This document shows, piece after piece, positions 44,300 to 57,500 of a DNA stretch of 64,000 nucleotides. The notes under the pieces were generated by a model. It had not been told where the DNA came from, did no database searches, and saw only the letters and a program-made list of their open reading frames with translations. This DNA is from Apium graveolens (lineage: Eukaryota > Streptophyta > Magnoliopsida > Apiales > Apiaceae), in the NCBI RefSeq assembly GCF_009905375.1, contig NC_133647.1:48604506-48668505 (forward strand), written 5' to 3'. How positions within the stretch are numbered: position 1 is the stretch's first letter; every line of letters begins with the position of its first letter. Both the position numbers and the translations under genes were made by a program.

Positions 44300-47200
44300 T
44301 GTAACACCCCTAAATCCGGGGTCGGGGATCCGGGTTGTCACGAGTTCCATTTCCCTTAATAACACTTAATCTTAATAAACAACCAACTACTACATACTGT
44401 GACCCCACAATATACACACACACAAGTTATAGTCTCAGAGATGAATACCAAAAAAAAATAATACAAGTCACTTTATTCCATAATTATATGCCATTACACC
44501 TTAAAAGGGTTTCTGAATAAATTTACATTTTCTTGCCATTATTAGAATTCATAAATATACATAAGTCTGGTACATCACGAGTTGAAAGCCTAGCCTATTG
44601 GTAGATCCTACCTCGGCTATAACGGCATCACCGCCTACAGGAAACTGCGGAACGTTTCCTAACCGCTTGCGAATCGGGAGCTTGGTCCTGTTGATCTTTT
44701 CTATCTGTTGTTGTGTGATGAATAAGAAAGCAAGGGTGAGCAACAAGCCCACCGAAATAATATGTATAATAATTAACAATATATGAGCATTCTCATAGTA
44801 CTCATGAAAGTCTTGGTCAAGAAGAAATGAACCAGGTTTGATATCTTAATGCGACGAAGTCGTAAAATATTCGGTATATATACTTATATACTTTTCAAAA
44901 TCTTGGAAGTCCTCTTCCATGCCTAATATACACAAAGTTCCAGTTTATAACTGTATAAATATATCGTTGCAAGGTGATCTCATATATCTAACCTTGTCTC
45001 AACGTTTTTGTGAAAATCATTGTCATGCATAAGATAATCATTAACCAGATATAAGTTTAAAAGATGAAGTTACAAATACTCCAATATACTTATATCTTTT
45101 CCAAGTACTACTTGAACTACCACCGTTCAAGTTATAATCAGTTTCAAAAGTTCATCACACTGATGAGACTACAAGACAAGATTTGAATGGATTCAATCTT
45201 TGAATATCATTATAAATAATGAAGTTACGAGGTACTTCATTAAGTCCCGATATATATATACACTTATATATATATACATTTCATACACTCCTTGAAAACC
45301 TCTGTTATGAAAATTATAAACAGAGTTGTAATATCCAATGAATTTGGAAATGAGAAAACCTTGGCATAAACCTGATATCTTGCTGATCAGGCAAAGATAC
45401 CAATAAGTAACCTTTTCTACTAGTAGATTGACGAATTCCCCACTAGTCATCACCCTGGTCGCAATAGGACCTTATGCAGGACTGCCACTCAGCCACTTAC
45501 GCATTTGATGGACTCCCACTGAGCCACTTACACTTTCATGGACGCCCACTGAGCCCATGTTGCTTATGCCGACTCAATAGATGGACTTACTTCCCGAACG
45601 TTGGGTAAGTAATCAATTCATTTATCAAAACAGCAACCTCGTTGCGAATATAAAATATACCCCAGAGCCGGATCCCTCTGGTTTTGAGCGAGTATTTAAA
45701 TCCCCTTTAAAAAGGAAGATCTTAAATATATAAAAAAATTGAGTTTTGGGATCCGCTCTAACTTTTGAAAATCATTTTAAGGACTCGAAAACACTTTAAA
45801 GAGTGTTTGGAGTAATGCTGATTTAATAAAGTAAATCAGTCCCAATATATTAGAAAATATCTTAATATTATTATTTAAATAATATTGCCATAAAGAATAA
45901 TCTTTATACAAATAATTGAACTAGAAGTTATAAAACTTATACTTGAAACGAGTATTAAATAACCAAAGATATACTTGTACGAAAGTACTATCTTTATTTG
46001 AATAATCAAAAAAATAAGTTTGATTATCGATACCTTATTCTTTAATAAAATAAAGAATATATCTCAGCAAATAATCGGAGTCATAGGTCCTTAAATGAAT
46101 GTTCAAATAATATTCATTTAATAATATAAACTGAGTCATAAGCCCTCGAATGAATATTCGAAATAATATTCATAAATAAAATAAAAGGAGTCATAAGTCC
46201 TCGAATGAATATTCAAGTAATATTCATTAATAAAATAAAGGGAGTCATAAGCCCTCGAATGAATATTCAAAATAATATTCATTAAGAAAATAAAATAAAG
46301 TTATCGAATAAACCTTATTCGATTAATAGTTTGAAAACTATATCAATATATATATATATATAAATATATATATATATTATACTCGGGAACATCGCCTCCC
46401 GGTTTAGAAAAATGTTCACCTTTGGGTCCCCTATACTAAGGGTATACACAACTACTGCTTATCTCTAGCATAGGTATTATGCAACTATAAGCATTGAAAT
46501 CAACAGATAGATAACCAGATTACGAAACAGACATGCATATATATACCATCTCAGCATGCTTCAATATATCACAAAATTTGCTAATTAACCAACATGCATC
46601 TATCACAAGATAATGCATATACATATATACATCACCACAACAGTATAACAGGTAGAAAACTTGCCTGAGCGACTGGGGGTTACAAATGGCTTGGGACGAG
46701 TCTGGTAACCTATAAACAACATATAAGTTGGAATTAAACCAAAGTCACTTATAAATCTATACTTTAACCAATTTAGACTCTAACGCTAGCTTTGCGCTTA
46801 AATATTCACTTAAGTCGCTCGAGTACCCTCTGCTCCACCATTTTTAATAAATTAACCATTACGAGTTTTAAGGCGATTCTTTCGCGAGTGTCTTACCAAC
46901 TGCCTATTACACTTTATATAAATATTTCATACTCCAATTAGTCCTTTAAGGTCTTTAACCTATGTTTCAAAGTAAGGCGAGGGGTAATGGTTCGTTCGCG
47001 AAACGTCGTTACGTAAAACGGCCGTTTCTCCTAAACCGTACATCGGAATCCAACGAACCACATATCAAAACGAACTCGTAACATGAACTATCTAATCATG
47101 GCAATGGTCAAAACCTAGCAGGGAGTTCTCGGGTCCTAATTTTAAGAACAAAACAGCCTAAAGTAAATCGGACATTACGATGGCTATGTTTACGCGATTT

Positions 47201-47449
47201 CCCAAATTTATACCATTCCAAATCAACCACCAATCAATCCCAATTCATTCATACAACCAAAATCCATCCATATCACACTACAACAGCCCCAACACCTCAA
47301 GTTCTCCAATTTATGTTATTCTCAACATGAATTTCAAACTATACTTAAGTCCTTTACTAATCAATAAGATTCAACATTCAATTCACTACAACTCCAACCC
47401 AAACTCTAAACCTACAAGCATCAAGCTACTCTTTTACCATAACAATCAA
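44300..47449 (-). repeat. 5' LTR of the minus gypsy element, outer end deleted
   Basis: Aligns with 34601 onward for about 3,150 bp and then stops at a TCAA shared with the host gag-pol. A few percent of bases differ from the other LTR, and the TA microsatellite is shorter (about 46345-46378). Confidence 0.9.
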
Positions 47450-50400
47450 GGGTCAGAAACAAGTAAAGAAGTTCTTCATGATGATTCAAGCCAAGAAGTT
47501 ACTACGACAAGGATGCGAGCATTTTGTGGCATATGTGATTGATAGGAGTCAGGAGCCAGCGAAACTTGAAGATATTCCAGTAATGAATGAATTTCTGGAC
47601 GTGTTTCCCGACGAGTTACCAGGACTTCCTCCAGATTGAGAAATTGAGTTTGCAATCGACTTAGCACCTGGAACGGAACCGGTATCCAAGGCCCCGTATA
47701 GAATGGTGCCCGTTGAGATGAAAGAGCTAGCGTAGCAATTACAGGAGCTGTTAGAGAAAGGAGTAATCAGACCCAGTGTGTCCCCGTGGGGTGCACCGGT
47801 ATTATTTGTCAAAAAGAAAGATGGAAGCATGAGACTGTGTATCGACTATAGGGAACTCAAAAAGCTTACAATCAAGAACAAGTATCCATTACCCAGAATT
47901 GACGATTTGTTTGACCAATTGAAGGGAGCCAAGTTTTTCTCCAAAATTGACTTAAGATCGGGATATCATCAACTGAAGATCAAGCCAGAAGATATACCAA
48001 AGACAGCTTTCAGAACAAGGTATGGACATTACGAATTTCTAGTGATGTCTTTTGGAATGACAAATGCCCCGGCAGCGTTTATGGACCTGATGAACAGAAT
48101 TTTCAAGGAATACATGGACAAGTTCGTTATTGTGTTTACAGATGATATTTCGATTTATTCAAAGGCGGAAGGGGATCATGCGGAACATTTGAGAATAGCT
48201 TTGGAAATTTAAGGAAAAAGAAGTTATATGCTAAATTCTCGAAGTGTGAGTTTTGGCTACAGGAGGTTCAGTTCTTAGGACACATAGTTAGTAATGAAGG
48301 GATCAAAGTGGACCCAACAAAGATCGAGGAAATTACAAATTGGGAAAGACCGAGAACACCCACCGAGGTAAGAAGTTACTTGGGATTAGCCGGATATTAT
48401 CGTCGATTTGTTCAAAAATTTTCAAGGATTGCAACACCATTGACAAAGCTTACACGGAAGAATGAAAAGTTTATATGGAACGACAAATGCGAAGAAAGTT
48501 TTCAGGAATTAAAGTGAAGATTAATCACGGAACCTGTCTTGTCACTTCCAAATGATCAAGGGAATTTCGTAATTTATAGTGATGCTTCTCAGTAAAGGAC
48601 TAGGATGTGTTCTAATGCAACACGATAAGGTGATTGTGTATGTGTCAAGGCAATTGAAACCACACGAATAGAAATATCCTACTCATGATTTGGAGCTAGC
48701 AGCCATAGTTTTCGCTTTGAAAATTTGGAGACATTATCTGTATGGAAAAAAGTGCGAGATTTACACAGATCACAAAAGTTTGAAATATATATTCACACAA
48801 AAGGAACTTAATATGAGGCAAAGGAGATGGTTAAAATTGATCAAGGATTACGACTGCTCGATTAATTATCATCCCGGTAAAGCGAACATTGTAGCAGACG
48901 CGTTAAGTCGGAAGGAAAAGTTAAATGTGTTATCAGTACCTGAAGAGATATATAAGGAATTTCAGAAACTGGAATTGGAGATTAAAGTTTGCAGGCTTAA
49001 TGAAGCAAGAGTGTACAGTATGACTTTTCAGCCGGAGTTGCTAGAGAAAATAAAGAAGTGTCAGGAAGATGTAATGGATCAAGATATAAATCATTTGGTA
49101 GGTGAAGAATTATGCACGCAAAAGGATGAGCAAGGTATTCTGAGGTTTTCTTCTAGAATTTGGATTCCACCAGTAACAGAGCTGAAGAATGAAATTTTAC
49201 AGGAAGCACATAATTCAAGATATTCCATCCATCCAAGGAGTACCAAAATGTACAGAGATTTAAAGGAAAGTTATTGGTGGCCAGATATGAAGAGGGAAAT
49301 TGCGGAATGGGTTAGCAGATGTTATACATGTTAGAGAGTTAATGCCGAACATCAAAGACCAAGTGGATTGCTACAACCATTGGAAATTCCAGAATGGAAG
49401 TGGGAACATGTTGCCATGGATTTCATAGTTGGATTACCAAGGACAAGGGCTAATCATGATGCCATTTGGGTTATAGTGGATAAACTTACCAAGTCAGCTC
49501 ATTTTCTGCCTATAAATGAAAGATTTTCACTCGACAAATTGGTCCATATGTACCTGAAGGAAATTGTAGTTCGTCATGGAGTTCCTGTGTCTATCATATC
49601 TGATCGAGATTTAAGATATAATTCAAGATTTTGGAAAAGTTTTCAAGAATGTTTGGGAATGAGATTGAATATGAGTACGGCTTATCACCCCCAGACGGAC
49701 GGCCAAAGTGAAAGAACGATTCAGATAATCGAGGACATGTTACGTGTTTGTGCTATTGATTTCAAAGGAAGTTGGGACGAGCATTTACCTCTGGTAGAGT
49801 TTGCTTGTAACAACAGTTATCATGCCAGTATTGGGATGCCACCCTATGAAGCCCTTTATGGACGTAAATGTAGATCTCCGGTGTATTGGGACGAAGTAGG
49901 AGAACGTAAGATACTTGGACCTGAATTGGTACAGCCGACAAAGGAAGTTGTTGAAATTATCCAGAAGAGATTGACAGCAGCACAAGACCGTCAAAGGAAA
50001 TATGCAGACCAGTCAAGGAAAGAGATGGAATTTGAAGAAGGAAGCTTGGTATTATTGAAAGTATCACCGTGGAAAGGACTAGCGAGGTTTGGAAAGAAAG
50101 GAAACTGAGCCCAAGATATGTCGGACCTTTTGAGATTCTAAAGCGCGTTGGTAAAGTAGCTTATAAGTTATCGCTACCTCCGCACATGGAGCACATTCAC
50201 AATGTTTTTCATGTATCTATGCTTAAAAAGTATAATCCAGACTCCAGGCATGTAATAGAATATGAGCCAAAAGAGCTTCAGGCCGATTTGTCATATGTAG
50301 AGAGTCTGATAGAGATTCTAGAGGAAAGAGAGAAAGTATTGAGGAATAAAGTGGTAAAGCTAGTAAGAGTATTATGGAGAAACCCAAAGGTTGAAGAGTC

Positions 50401-50455
50401 AACCTGGGAGTTAGAAAGTAATATGAGAGAAAAGTACCGTCATTTGTTTTCTTAA
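47446..50455 (+). pseudogene. pol: Gag-pol 3' part of internal 1 (chromodomain gypsy)
   Basis: Begins at a deletion junction within the protease-RT linker ('QKQVKKF') and runs through RT ('LCIDYREL', '[12 protein letters not shown]', with FTDD at the active site where copy 2 has FIDD), RNase H ('[10 protein letters not shown]'), integrase (H..H..C..C, 'MDFIVGLP', 'SDRD', 'GQSER') and chromodomain (about 50285-50450). Lesions: TGA about 47637, TAG about 47733, frameshift about 48210, TGA 48515-48517, an altered site about 48592, TAG about 48669, TAG about 49332, and a one-base loss before the chromodomain (about 50104). Gag and protease were removed by the deletion. The TGA after FQELK and the last frameshift are shared with copy 2. 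Confidence 0.92.
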
Positions 50456-50492
50456 GAGATTCTGAGGATAGAATCCTTTTAAGGGGGAAGGA
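50456..50492 (+). other. 3' untranslated end and polypurine tract, internal 1
   Basis: 'gaatccttttaa' then GGGGGAAGGA just before LTR-B; the tract is 50481-50492. Confidence 0.85.
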
Positions 50493-53393
50493 TGTAATAT
50501 CCGGGATATATCGTGTAATTATTTTAGCTTAATATATGGTTCAGTATCTATTCTGTGAAATAATTGTTAAGTGTTAAATGTGTTTGGATGTTTGAAAATA
50601 TTATTAATTGAGTATTTTAATTTTTATATGTCCAAAATAAAATATAGATAATTGTCATATCTTCCTAATTATTTTTATGTTCATTTATGGATTTATAAGG
50701 ATAATAAGAAATTTATAAAATCTTTTTCCGAGTATTTAAAATCTATTTTATAAAAACGGGAACCAACCGACGTTATCCATTGTTACGTTTTTGGACACCG
50801 AAACTCTTCCGAAAACTCCTTCCTAACCTAATTGTAATATTCCGAGCATATTCCATGTTTTGACTTTTTCGATCCGGCGTATGGTTTGTCTTGCGAGGGT
50901 CCCGACGCAACATTTTCGATACAATATTCATTTCAGTAAATCAATAAAACTCGTATTTCGATAAACGGGAGCTTTTTATTAAACTATCCCAATTATCACC
51001 TCATAATACGTGTAACCAGGTGCTGAGACCAAGACCGTAGTACAAATTGTACTAATCTGGATAACTGTCCCGAAAACTGATACCGTTTGGATCAGTTTTT
51101 ACAAATAAACGTACCATTTTATATCCAGAATGATCCAACGGGATACTAATTTTCCGTAATTATAAATAGCCTTTTACCGTATTTTATTTCGTATCAAAAT
51201 CATTTGCAGACAGATAATTATATAATTTTCCAGAGGAAAATCTTATATTCATATAATCTTCCAAGAATCAAACCAACTTTTGGAGGTGTTATTGATTTTA
51301 TTTGGAAAGCTCGAGTAACCGATTTGAAGGTCTTGAAAAGCTCTATCAGATTCTGTGATCCATACACCTGCTGAAATCAAGGTTTATTTTCTATATTTTT
51401 ATTTATTTTCGAATTAATTTTACTAAAAATATGAATTTTTATTCGGATGATTGTTTGTATGATTTGATGATTGCATGTTGTAGAGCTTGTTTTCCTGATG
51501 ATTTTGATATATTATACGTCTGATTTGGAGTTCAATAACATGTTCAAAATTGAGTTTGATTTTCGAATTGTGAAATTAGGGTTTATACCCCGTATGAATG
51601 TTCTTAATTGAAATTTGGGGGTTTCTTATTTCGGGATAGATAGATGTTGTGGTATAGTGGGTTGTGTTCTCTATGAAATTTGCAATCCAGTCGTACAAGT
51701 TTCACAAATCAACGAGGTCTGTAGAGAAGGGATTTGTCCTTTGAAGTTTACGTCGAGTTCGCCGGAAACCGGCGAACTTCTCGGCTATTTTCCGGCCTAT
51801 TCAGGGGTTGTCTGTGTGATTAAAGAGTATGGTTAGATTTCTGGTAAATTGTAGATGTAATCTGGAGTTTGTGGTGGTGGGAGGATGCCGGAGTCGAGTT
51901 CTCCGGCGAACCCCGACTATTTTCCGGCGAGGGCTGGAAAAATTGCAGTTTAGTACCCTGACTTTTGAAAACGATGAAGTTCAGTCCCTAAACTTTTTAG
52001 AGTTTGCAAAAGTTGGATTCCTGTTTTAAAAATATTCAAAAATCATATTTCCTATTTATTTTTATTATAAAAATTCGTTTTAATTTCTGAAAATTCTGAA
52101 AATTATTATTTTAATTCTAATAATTATTTTTAATTCAAAAAAATAAATCTGAATTAATTAGTTAATTAATTTCAGTTAATTTTTAATTGATCAATTGGTC
52201 AATTAATTCGAAAATTAATTGATTAATTGATTTAATTAATTATTAATTGATTTTAATTAATTATTTAATTAGATTTAATTATTTAAAAATGATTTAAAAA
52301 TCCCGAAAAATAGTTTTGAGCGTTAAAATATTAATCTAAATTATTTCCAAGGCTCTATAATTATTATAAAATTGTTTTGAAGCCATAAGTGGCCAACCAA
52401 ACCCTATTTATTATTCCGAAATTGATCCAACAACCCGTTTTAATTCCGAAAAATGTTTTAAAAATCATTTTAAGTAACCAAAAGCCTATTTATGACCCGA
52501 GACTTCTTTATAAATGAGATATCATTGTATCTTATGCTTTGAAAGACCAAATCCTTGAAACTCTGGAATGTCATTTCCTTTATTATCCAATTCTTTCCTT
52601 ACCCATCATCCAAGCTTTGAAATTACCTTATTGATCCTTACGTAGATTGAAACCCTTTCATTATTGAACACTCAATGTTGTTAATAATTCTGTTTATTGT
52701 TTATTATTGTTTATTCTGTTATTATATGAGAATTGGATTGTTTTTATAAAATTGTGGACCAGATTCGTGGTCAGGCCATATAATGGTCAAGTTAGGCCAA
52801 TGTGTGCCTTGGATCCAGTAGTTAGAGCAGTGCTGTGTGCTTTGTTCGGGGTTAGTGCATGACTGATCAGCAGCCTAACCTTGGTTTTTCTTAAAATGAA
52901 ACTATAATATCCAATTCTAAATCATAATCCATTATTCACTTGACATCATAACCATGTTCACCTGATGATCATTATTCTCAGTTTTTTCATTGTGACTTGC
53001 TGAGCTAGTTAGCTCATCTGTGCGATGTTGTCTATATTCTTTTCCAGTTAAAAAGGAACCAGTTGGTAGCGAGGATCCCCAGTCCAGCGCGAGAGCTAGG
53101 GGTACAAGTTGATCAAGTTGAGCTAGTAGGCTTCTTTTGGGATAATTTAAGTTTGTAAAAGTTTGTAATAATATTTAATACTTAGTTTTGAGTTTGAATA
53201 GTTGGGATTTGAATGGTTTGTAATATAAGTAGATGTGTTTGGCTTGTGTGCATACTTTAACCTGTTGCGATCCATGGTAATTGGTAAGTAGGGTCACTGC
53301 ATATTATTATTATCTTTATTATTGTTATAAGCAGGTTATAAATAAGGTGTGTGTGGACCCCAAACTTCTGACCTGGGTTTGGAGGGCGCCACG
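50493..53393 (+). repeat. LTR-B (middle LTR)
   Basis: 2,901 bp. Compared with LTR-C it lacks about 530 bp between two CATTG repeats (junction 52523-52527). TATA box 51161-51168. It ends GCCACG instead of GCCACA, so the terminal CA is mutated. It acts as 3' LTR of internal 1 and 5' LTR of internal 2 at once. Confidence 0.92.
51161..51168 (+). promoter_or_regulatory. TATA box of LTR-B
   Basis: TATAAATA at the position equivalent to the one in LTR-A. Confidence 0.6.
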
Positions 53394-53397
53394 GGTT

Positions 53398-53409
53398 TGG
53401 TATCAGAGC
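53398..53409 (+). other. Primer binding site, internal 2
   Basis: TGGTATCAGAGC after LTR-B. Confidence 0.9.
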
Positions 53410-53591
53410 TACAGGTTATAAGTCACTGACACAAGCCTAGGTTAACGGGAATGGGTAGAGGGTTAGGATTAGAAGTAAGGAATAGAAAGATAGAACGTCG
53501 AGAGGTTGAGTACTTCGGTATAAGAGGTATTAGTATGATTCACGTTATAGTTCGAGATTCTTATATTGTGATATGATTTCAGATAGCTGCG

Positions 53592-54104
53592 ATGGCTGAC
53601 TCTTTTATCCCCGTATCAGCTGATCACTCAGAGCCTTCAGTTGGAATACCGTCTTCGGATCTTCGTCCTGTTGTTCCACCAGTGTTGGCTATACTACCTC
53701 CACCTGTGTTGCAGCCTGTACCACTGCAGGCTATTCCACCTCCAAGCATGAGGCCACCTATCAGAGGACCCCCACCTGCTGATTCAGGCTAGACTGGCCA
53801 TTCAGTTACAGGAGTACCTTTCCAGTTCTCTTCTTATCCTGTCCCATATCATCAGTTTAAGGCTTGCCTTATGGAGTAGTGATTCCTACAGGTTCAGATT
53901 CAGGAGTTACTAAATATTATGCGTACTAGAGAGGTTGGGAGTGGTGAGAGACGACTTAGAGAGAGCCTCCAGGTGTTTCGTAGAGCAGCTGCTATGAGGA
54001 TTGCTGAGGCTACACATGAGGACATCATCCCTGATTTCTTAGTGGAGTGGGCTAAGTGGGTTCTAGAGGAGCTTGAGGAGATTGGAGGTCCAGACTTGCC
54101 ATGA
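53592..54104 (+). pseudogene. 5' ORF of the compound element, copy 2
   Basis: One frame of about 170 codons broken by TAG (53790) and a TAG-TGA pair (about 53877-53882). The first 66 residues are proline-rich (MADSFIPVSAD..), the last 62 charged and helical ('RRLRESLQVFRRAAAMRIAEA', '..LEELEEIGGPDLP'). The TAG at 53790 is also in copy 1, so it predates the duplication or is the true stop. It lies in the leader upstream of gag. I do not recognise the family. It may be an accessory protein or an old 5' part of Gag. Confidence 0.5.
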
Positions 54105-54564
54105 GTCAGAGATCCAGAGATAGAGATGCTGAGCAGTGTTGTTAGGGTTACGTATTATGTCCAGTAGTGTGTAGTGTGTATCGGTAAACTTTTGAGTTGC
54201 ATTTATAGACTAGCTATGCTGACTAGTGAGTAGGTTGTTGTACCCTTTTGCTTTTACTTCCGAAGCGTCTTTACGCTTGTACTACCTAAAACTTTTGATC
54301 TATATATATCAGTACATTTTCCTTTCCAGCACTGACATTTACTTTATTGCACCTATTTTACTTTATCTTATTTATTGCACCAGTTATACCCCTGTGATAC
54401 CATGTACCCTGTTTTTCATAACTGTTTATACTCTGTAAAGAAGCATGCAATTTACTTAGTTATAACTGTTTTCAAAAAGAGATATTTCTGTTTTTCAAAA
54501 CTTTTCTTTTATGCAAAAGATTTGATTCAAAAGCTAAATAAGTTGTTTGATTCTTTACAGAAAA
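54105..54564 (+). other. Leader between the 5' ORF and gag, internal 2
   Basis: T-rich and without a supported ORF. It ends TTCTTTACAG right before the gag start, which looks like a splice acceptor; no matching donor is proven. The short ORFs at 54226-54575 are not supported. Confidence 0.45.
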
Positions 54565-57500
54565 ATACCTCCTAGAAGAAATACCCGCACCAACACCCAG
54601 AATGACGAAACCAACAACAACAATAACAACCAAGATGAAACAAACCAGAATGTGAACCCGGGACCCATAGACCCAGCAATAGCCCAGATTCTTCAAATCT
54701 TGGCCCAACAAATAGTTCAACCGGCACAACAACAACAAAGACAGACCAATCCCCAGGTAACTTTTAAAACTTTTCAGGCAGTAAACCCACCGGAATTCAA
54801 GGGTTCCTTAGAGCCGATTGAAGCAAATGTTTGGTTAAAGGAAATAGAGAAGGCATTTGCCTTAGTAAAAGTGAAAGAGGAGCAGAAGGTTGAGTTTGCA
54901 AGTTACTATCTAAAGAATGAGGCCACCTATTGGTAGGAGATGGTGAAGACGTTGGAAGGTACACATATTATTACTTTGGAAAGGTTTAAGGAATTGTTTT
55001 TAGAAAATTATTTCCCTCAGTTTGTCCAGGATCAGATGGAGTTGAAGTTTTTAGAACTAAAGCAAGGAAACATGTCGGTGACTGTTTATGAGAGTAAGTT
55101 TGAGGAATTGTCAAGGTATGTGCCGTCGTATGTGGATACTGACAAGAAGAAGGCTAAGAGATTCCAGCAAGGCTTGAAACCATGGATCAGAGGGAAGGTA
55201 GCCATTTTTGAATTGGATACCTATGCAGGAGTGGTACAGAAGGCTATGATCGCAGAGACAGAGAGTGAGATGTCACAGAAGGAGAAGGAAAGCAAGAAAA
55301 GGAGATTTGAAGGGAATGAGGGTCAGTCACAACCAGGGAAGTTTCCAAATTTTAAGAAGGGCAAATTTCAGCCAGGAAGAAATTTTAATTTCAAGAGACA
55401 GAATGCAGGCGACGGAGGTCAGGGTAACCGTCCAGTTGATGCGAATCAGCCGAATCAGTTGAGACTAACTTTTCCAGATTGTCAAGTATGTGGAAAGAAG
55501 CATGGAGGAGTTGGTAATAAGTTGAATGTGGTATGTTTCAAATGCAACCAGAAAGGGCACTATTCGAGGGAGTGCCGAAATCAGCCAGCAAGAGAACCAG
55601 CAAGTAAGGATCAGCCTATCCGAAATCCAGCAGTCAAGGTTCCAGCCATTGGATTTACGTGCTTTAAATGTGGGAAGCCCGGACATATAGCCAGGGATTG
55701 TAAGACACCAGCCCTAGTCAGTAATGCATTGAGGATTGTGGGATCTACCCCAGCAGTAAATGAGACTTCAAGGGCTAGAGTTTTTGACATGTCGGTGAAG
55801 GATGCTATCCAGGATACGGATGTCGTGGCAGGTACGCTTAATGTGAATTCTTTATGTGCCAAAGTGTTAATAGATTCGGGAGCAACTCGATCATTTTTTT
55901 CACAAGATTTTGTTAGTAAGTTAAATTGTCCAGGTGAGTATTTAAATGAAATAATGACTGTGGAATTGGCAAATGAACAACGAATATATATTAATCAAGT
56001 TTGTGGGAATTGTGAGATTGAGATTTCTGGTAGTATGTTTTGTGTAGATTTGATACCATTTAAGTTAGGAGAATTTGACGTTATCTTAGGAATGGATTGG
56101 TTATCTAAGCATGATGCCCAAATAGATTGTCAAAATAAGAAGGTAATGGTGAAAATGCCAGACAAAGGAATAGTAACGTTCAAGGGTCAGAAACAAGTAA
56201 AGAAGTTCTTAACGATGATTCAAGCTAAGAAGTTACTACGACAAGGATGCGAGCATTTCGTGGCATATGTGATTGATAGGAGTTAGGAGCCAGAGAAACT
56301 TGAAGATATTCCAGTAGTGAATGAATTTCCGGACGTGTTTCCCGACGAGTTACCAGGACTTCCTCCAGATAGAGAAATTGAGTTTGCAATCGACTTAGCA
56401 CCTGAAACAGAACCGGTATCCAAGGCCCCGTATAGAATGGTGCCCGTTGAGATGAAAGAGCTAGCGAAGCAATTGCAGGAGTTGTTAGAGAAAGGAGTAA
56501 TCAGACCCAGTGTGTCCCCGTGGGGTGTACCGGTATTATTTGTCAAAAAGAAAGATGGAAGCATGTGACTGTGTATCGACTATAGGGAACTCATCAAGCT
56601 TACAATCAAGAACAAGTATCCGTTACACAGAATTGACGATTTGTTTGACCAATTGAAGGGAGCCAAGTTTTTCTCCAAAATTGACTTAAGATCGGGATAT
56701 CATCAACTGAAGATCAAGCCAGAAGATATACCAAAGTCAGCTTTCAGAACAAGGTATGGACATTACGAATTTCTAGTGATGTCTTTTGGATTGACCAACG
56801 CCCCAGCAGCGTTTATGGACCTGATGAACATAATTTTCAAGAAATACTTGGACAAGTTCGTTATTGTGTTTATAGACGATATTTCAATTTATTCAAAGGC
56901 GGAAGGGGATCATGCGGAACATCTGAGAATAGCTTTGGAGATTTTAAGGAAAAAGAAGTTATATGCTAAATTCTCGAAGTGTGAGTTTTGGCTACAGGAG
57001 GTTCAGTTCTTAGGACACATAGTTAATAACGAAGGGATCAAAGTGGACCCAGCAAAGATCGAGGCAATTACAAATTGGGAAAGACCGAGAACACCCACCG
57101 AGGTAAGAAGTTTCTTGGGATTAGCCGGATATTATTGTCGATTTGTTCAAAATTTTTCAAGGATTGCAACACCATTGACAAAGCTTACACGGAAGAATGA
57201 AAAGTTTATATGGAACGACAAATGCGAAGAAAGTTTTCAGGAATTAAAGTGAAGATTAATCACGGCACACGTTTTGTCACTTCCAGACGATCAAGGGAAT
57301 TTCATAATTTATAGCGATGCTTCTCAAAAAGGACTAGGATGTGTTCTAATGTAGCACGATAAGCTGATTGCATATGCGTCAAGGCAATTGAAACCACACG
57401 AACAGAAATATCCTACTCATGATTTGGAGCTAGCAGCCATAGTTTTTGCTTTGAAAATTTAGAGACATTATCAGTATGGAGAAAAGTGCGAGATTTACAC

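Larger units (their letters stand above)
34601..47449 (-). mobile_element. Minus-strand chromodomain gypsy element with 4.15-kb LTRs, truncated
   Basis: 3' LTR 34601-38752, a decayed internal region 38753-44299, then a 5' LTR 44300-47449 missing its outer ~1 kb. It is inserted in the leader/5' ORF of internal 1; internal 2 shows the empty site ('gagtaccttt' then 'ccag', near 53820). The right target duplication is lost with the deletion. No intact protein remains. Confidence 0.88.
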
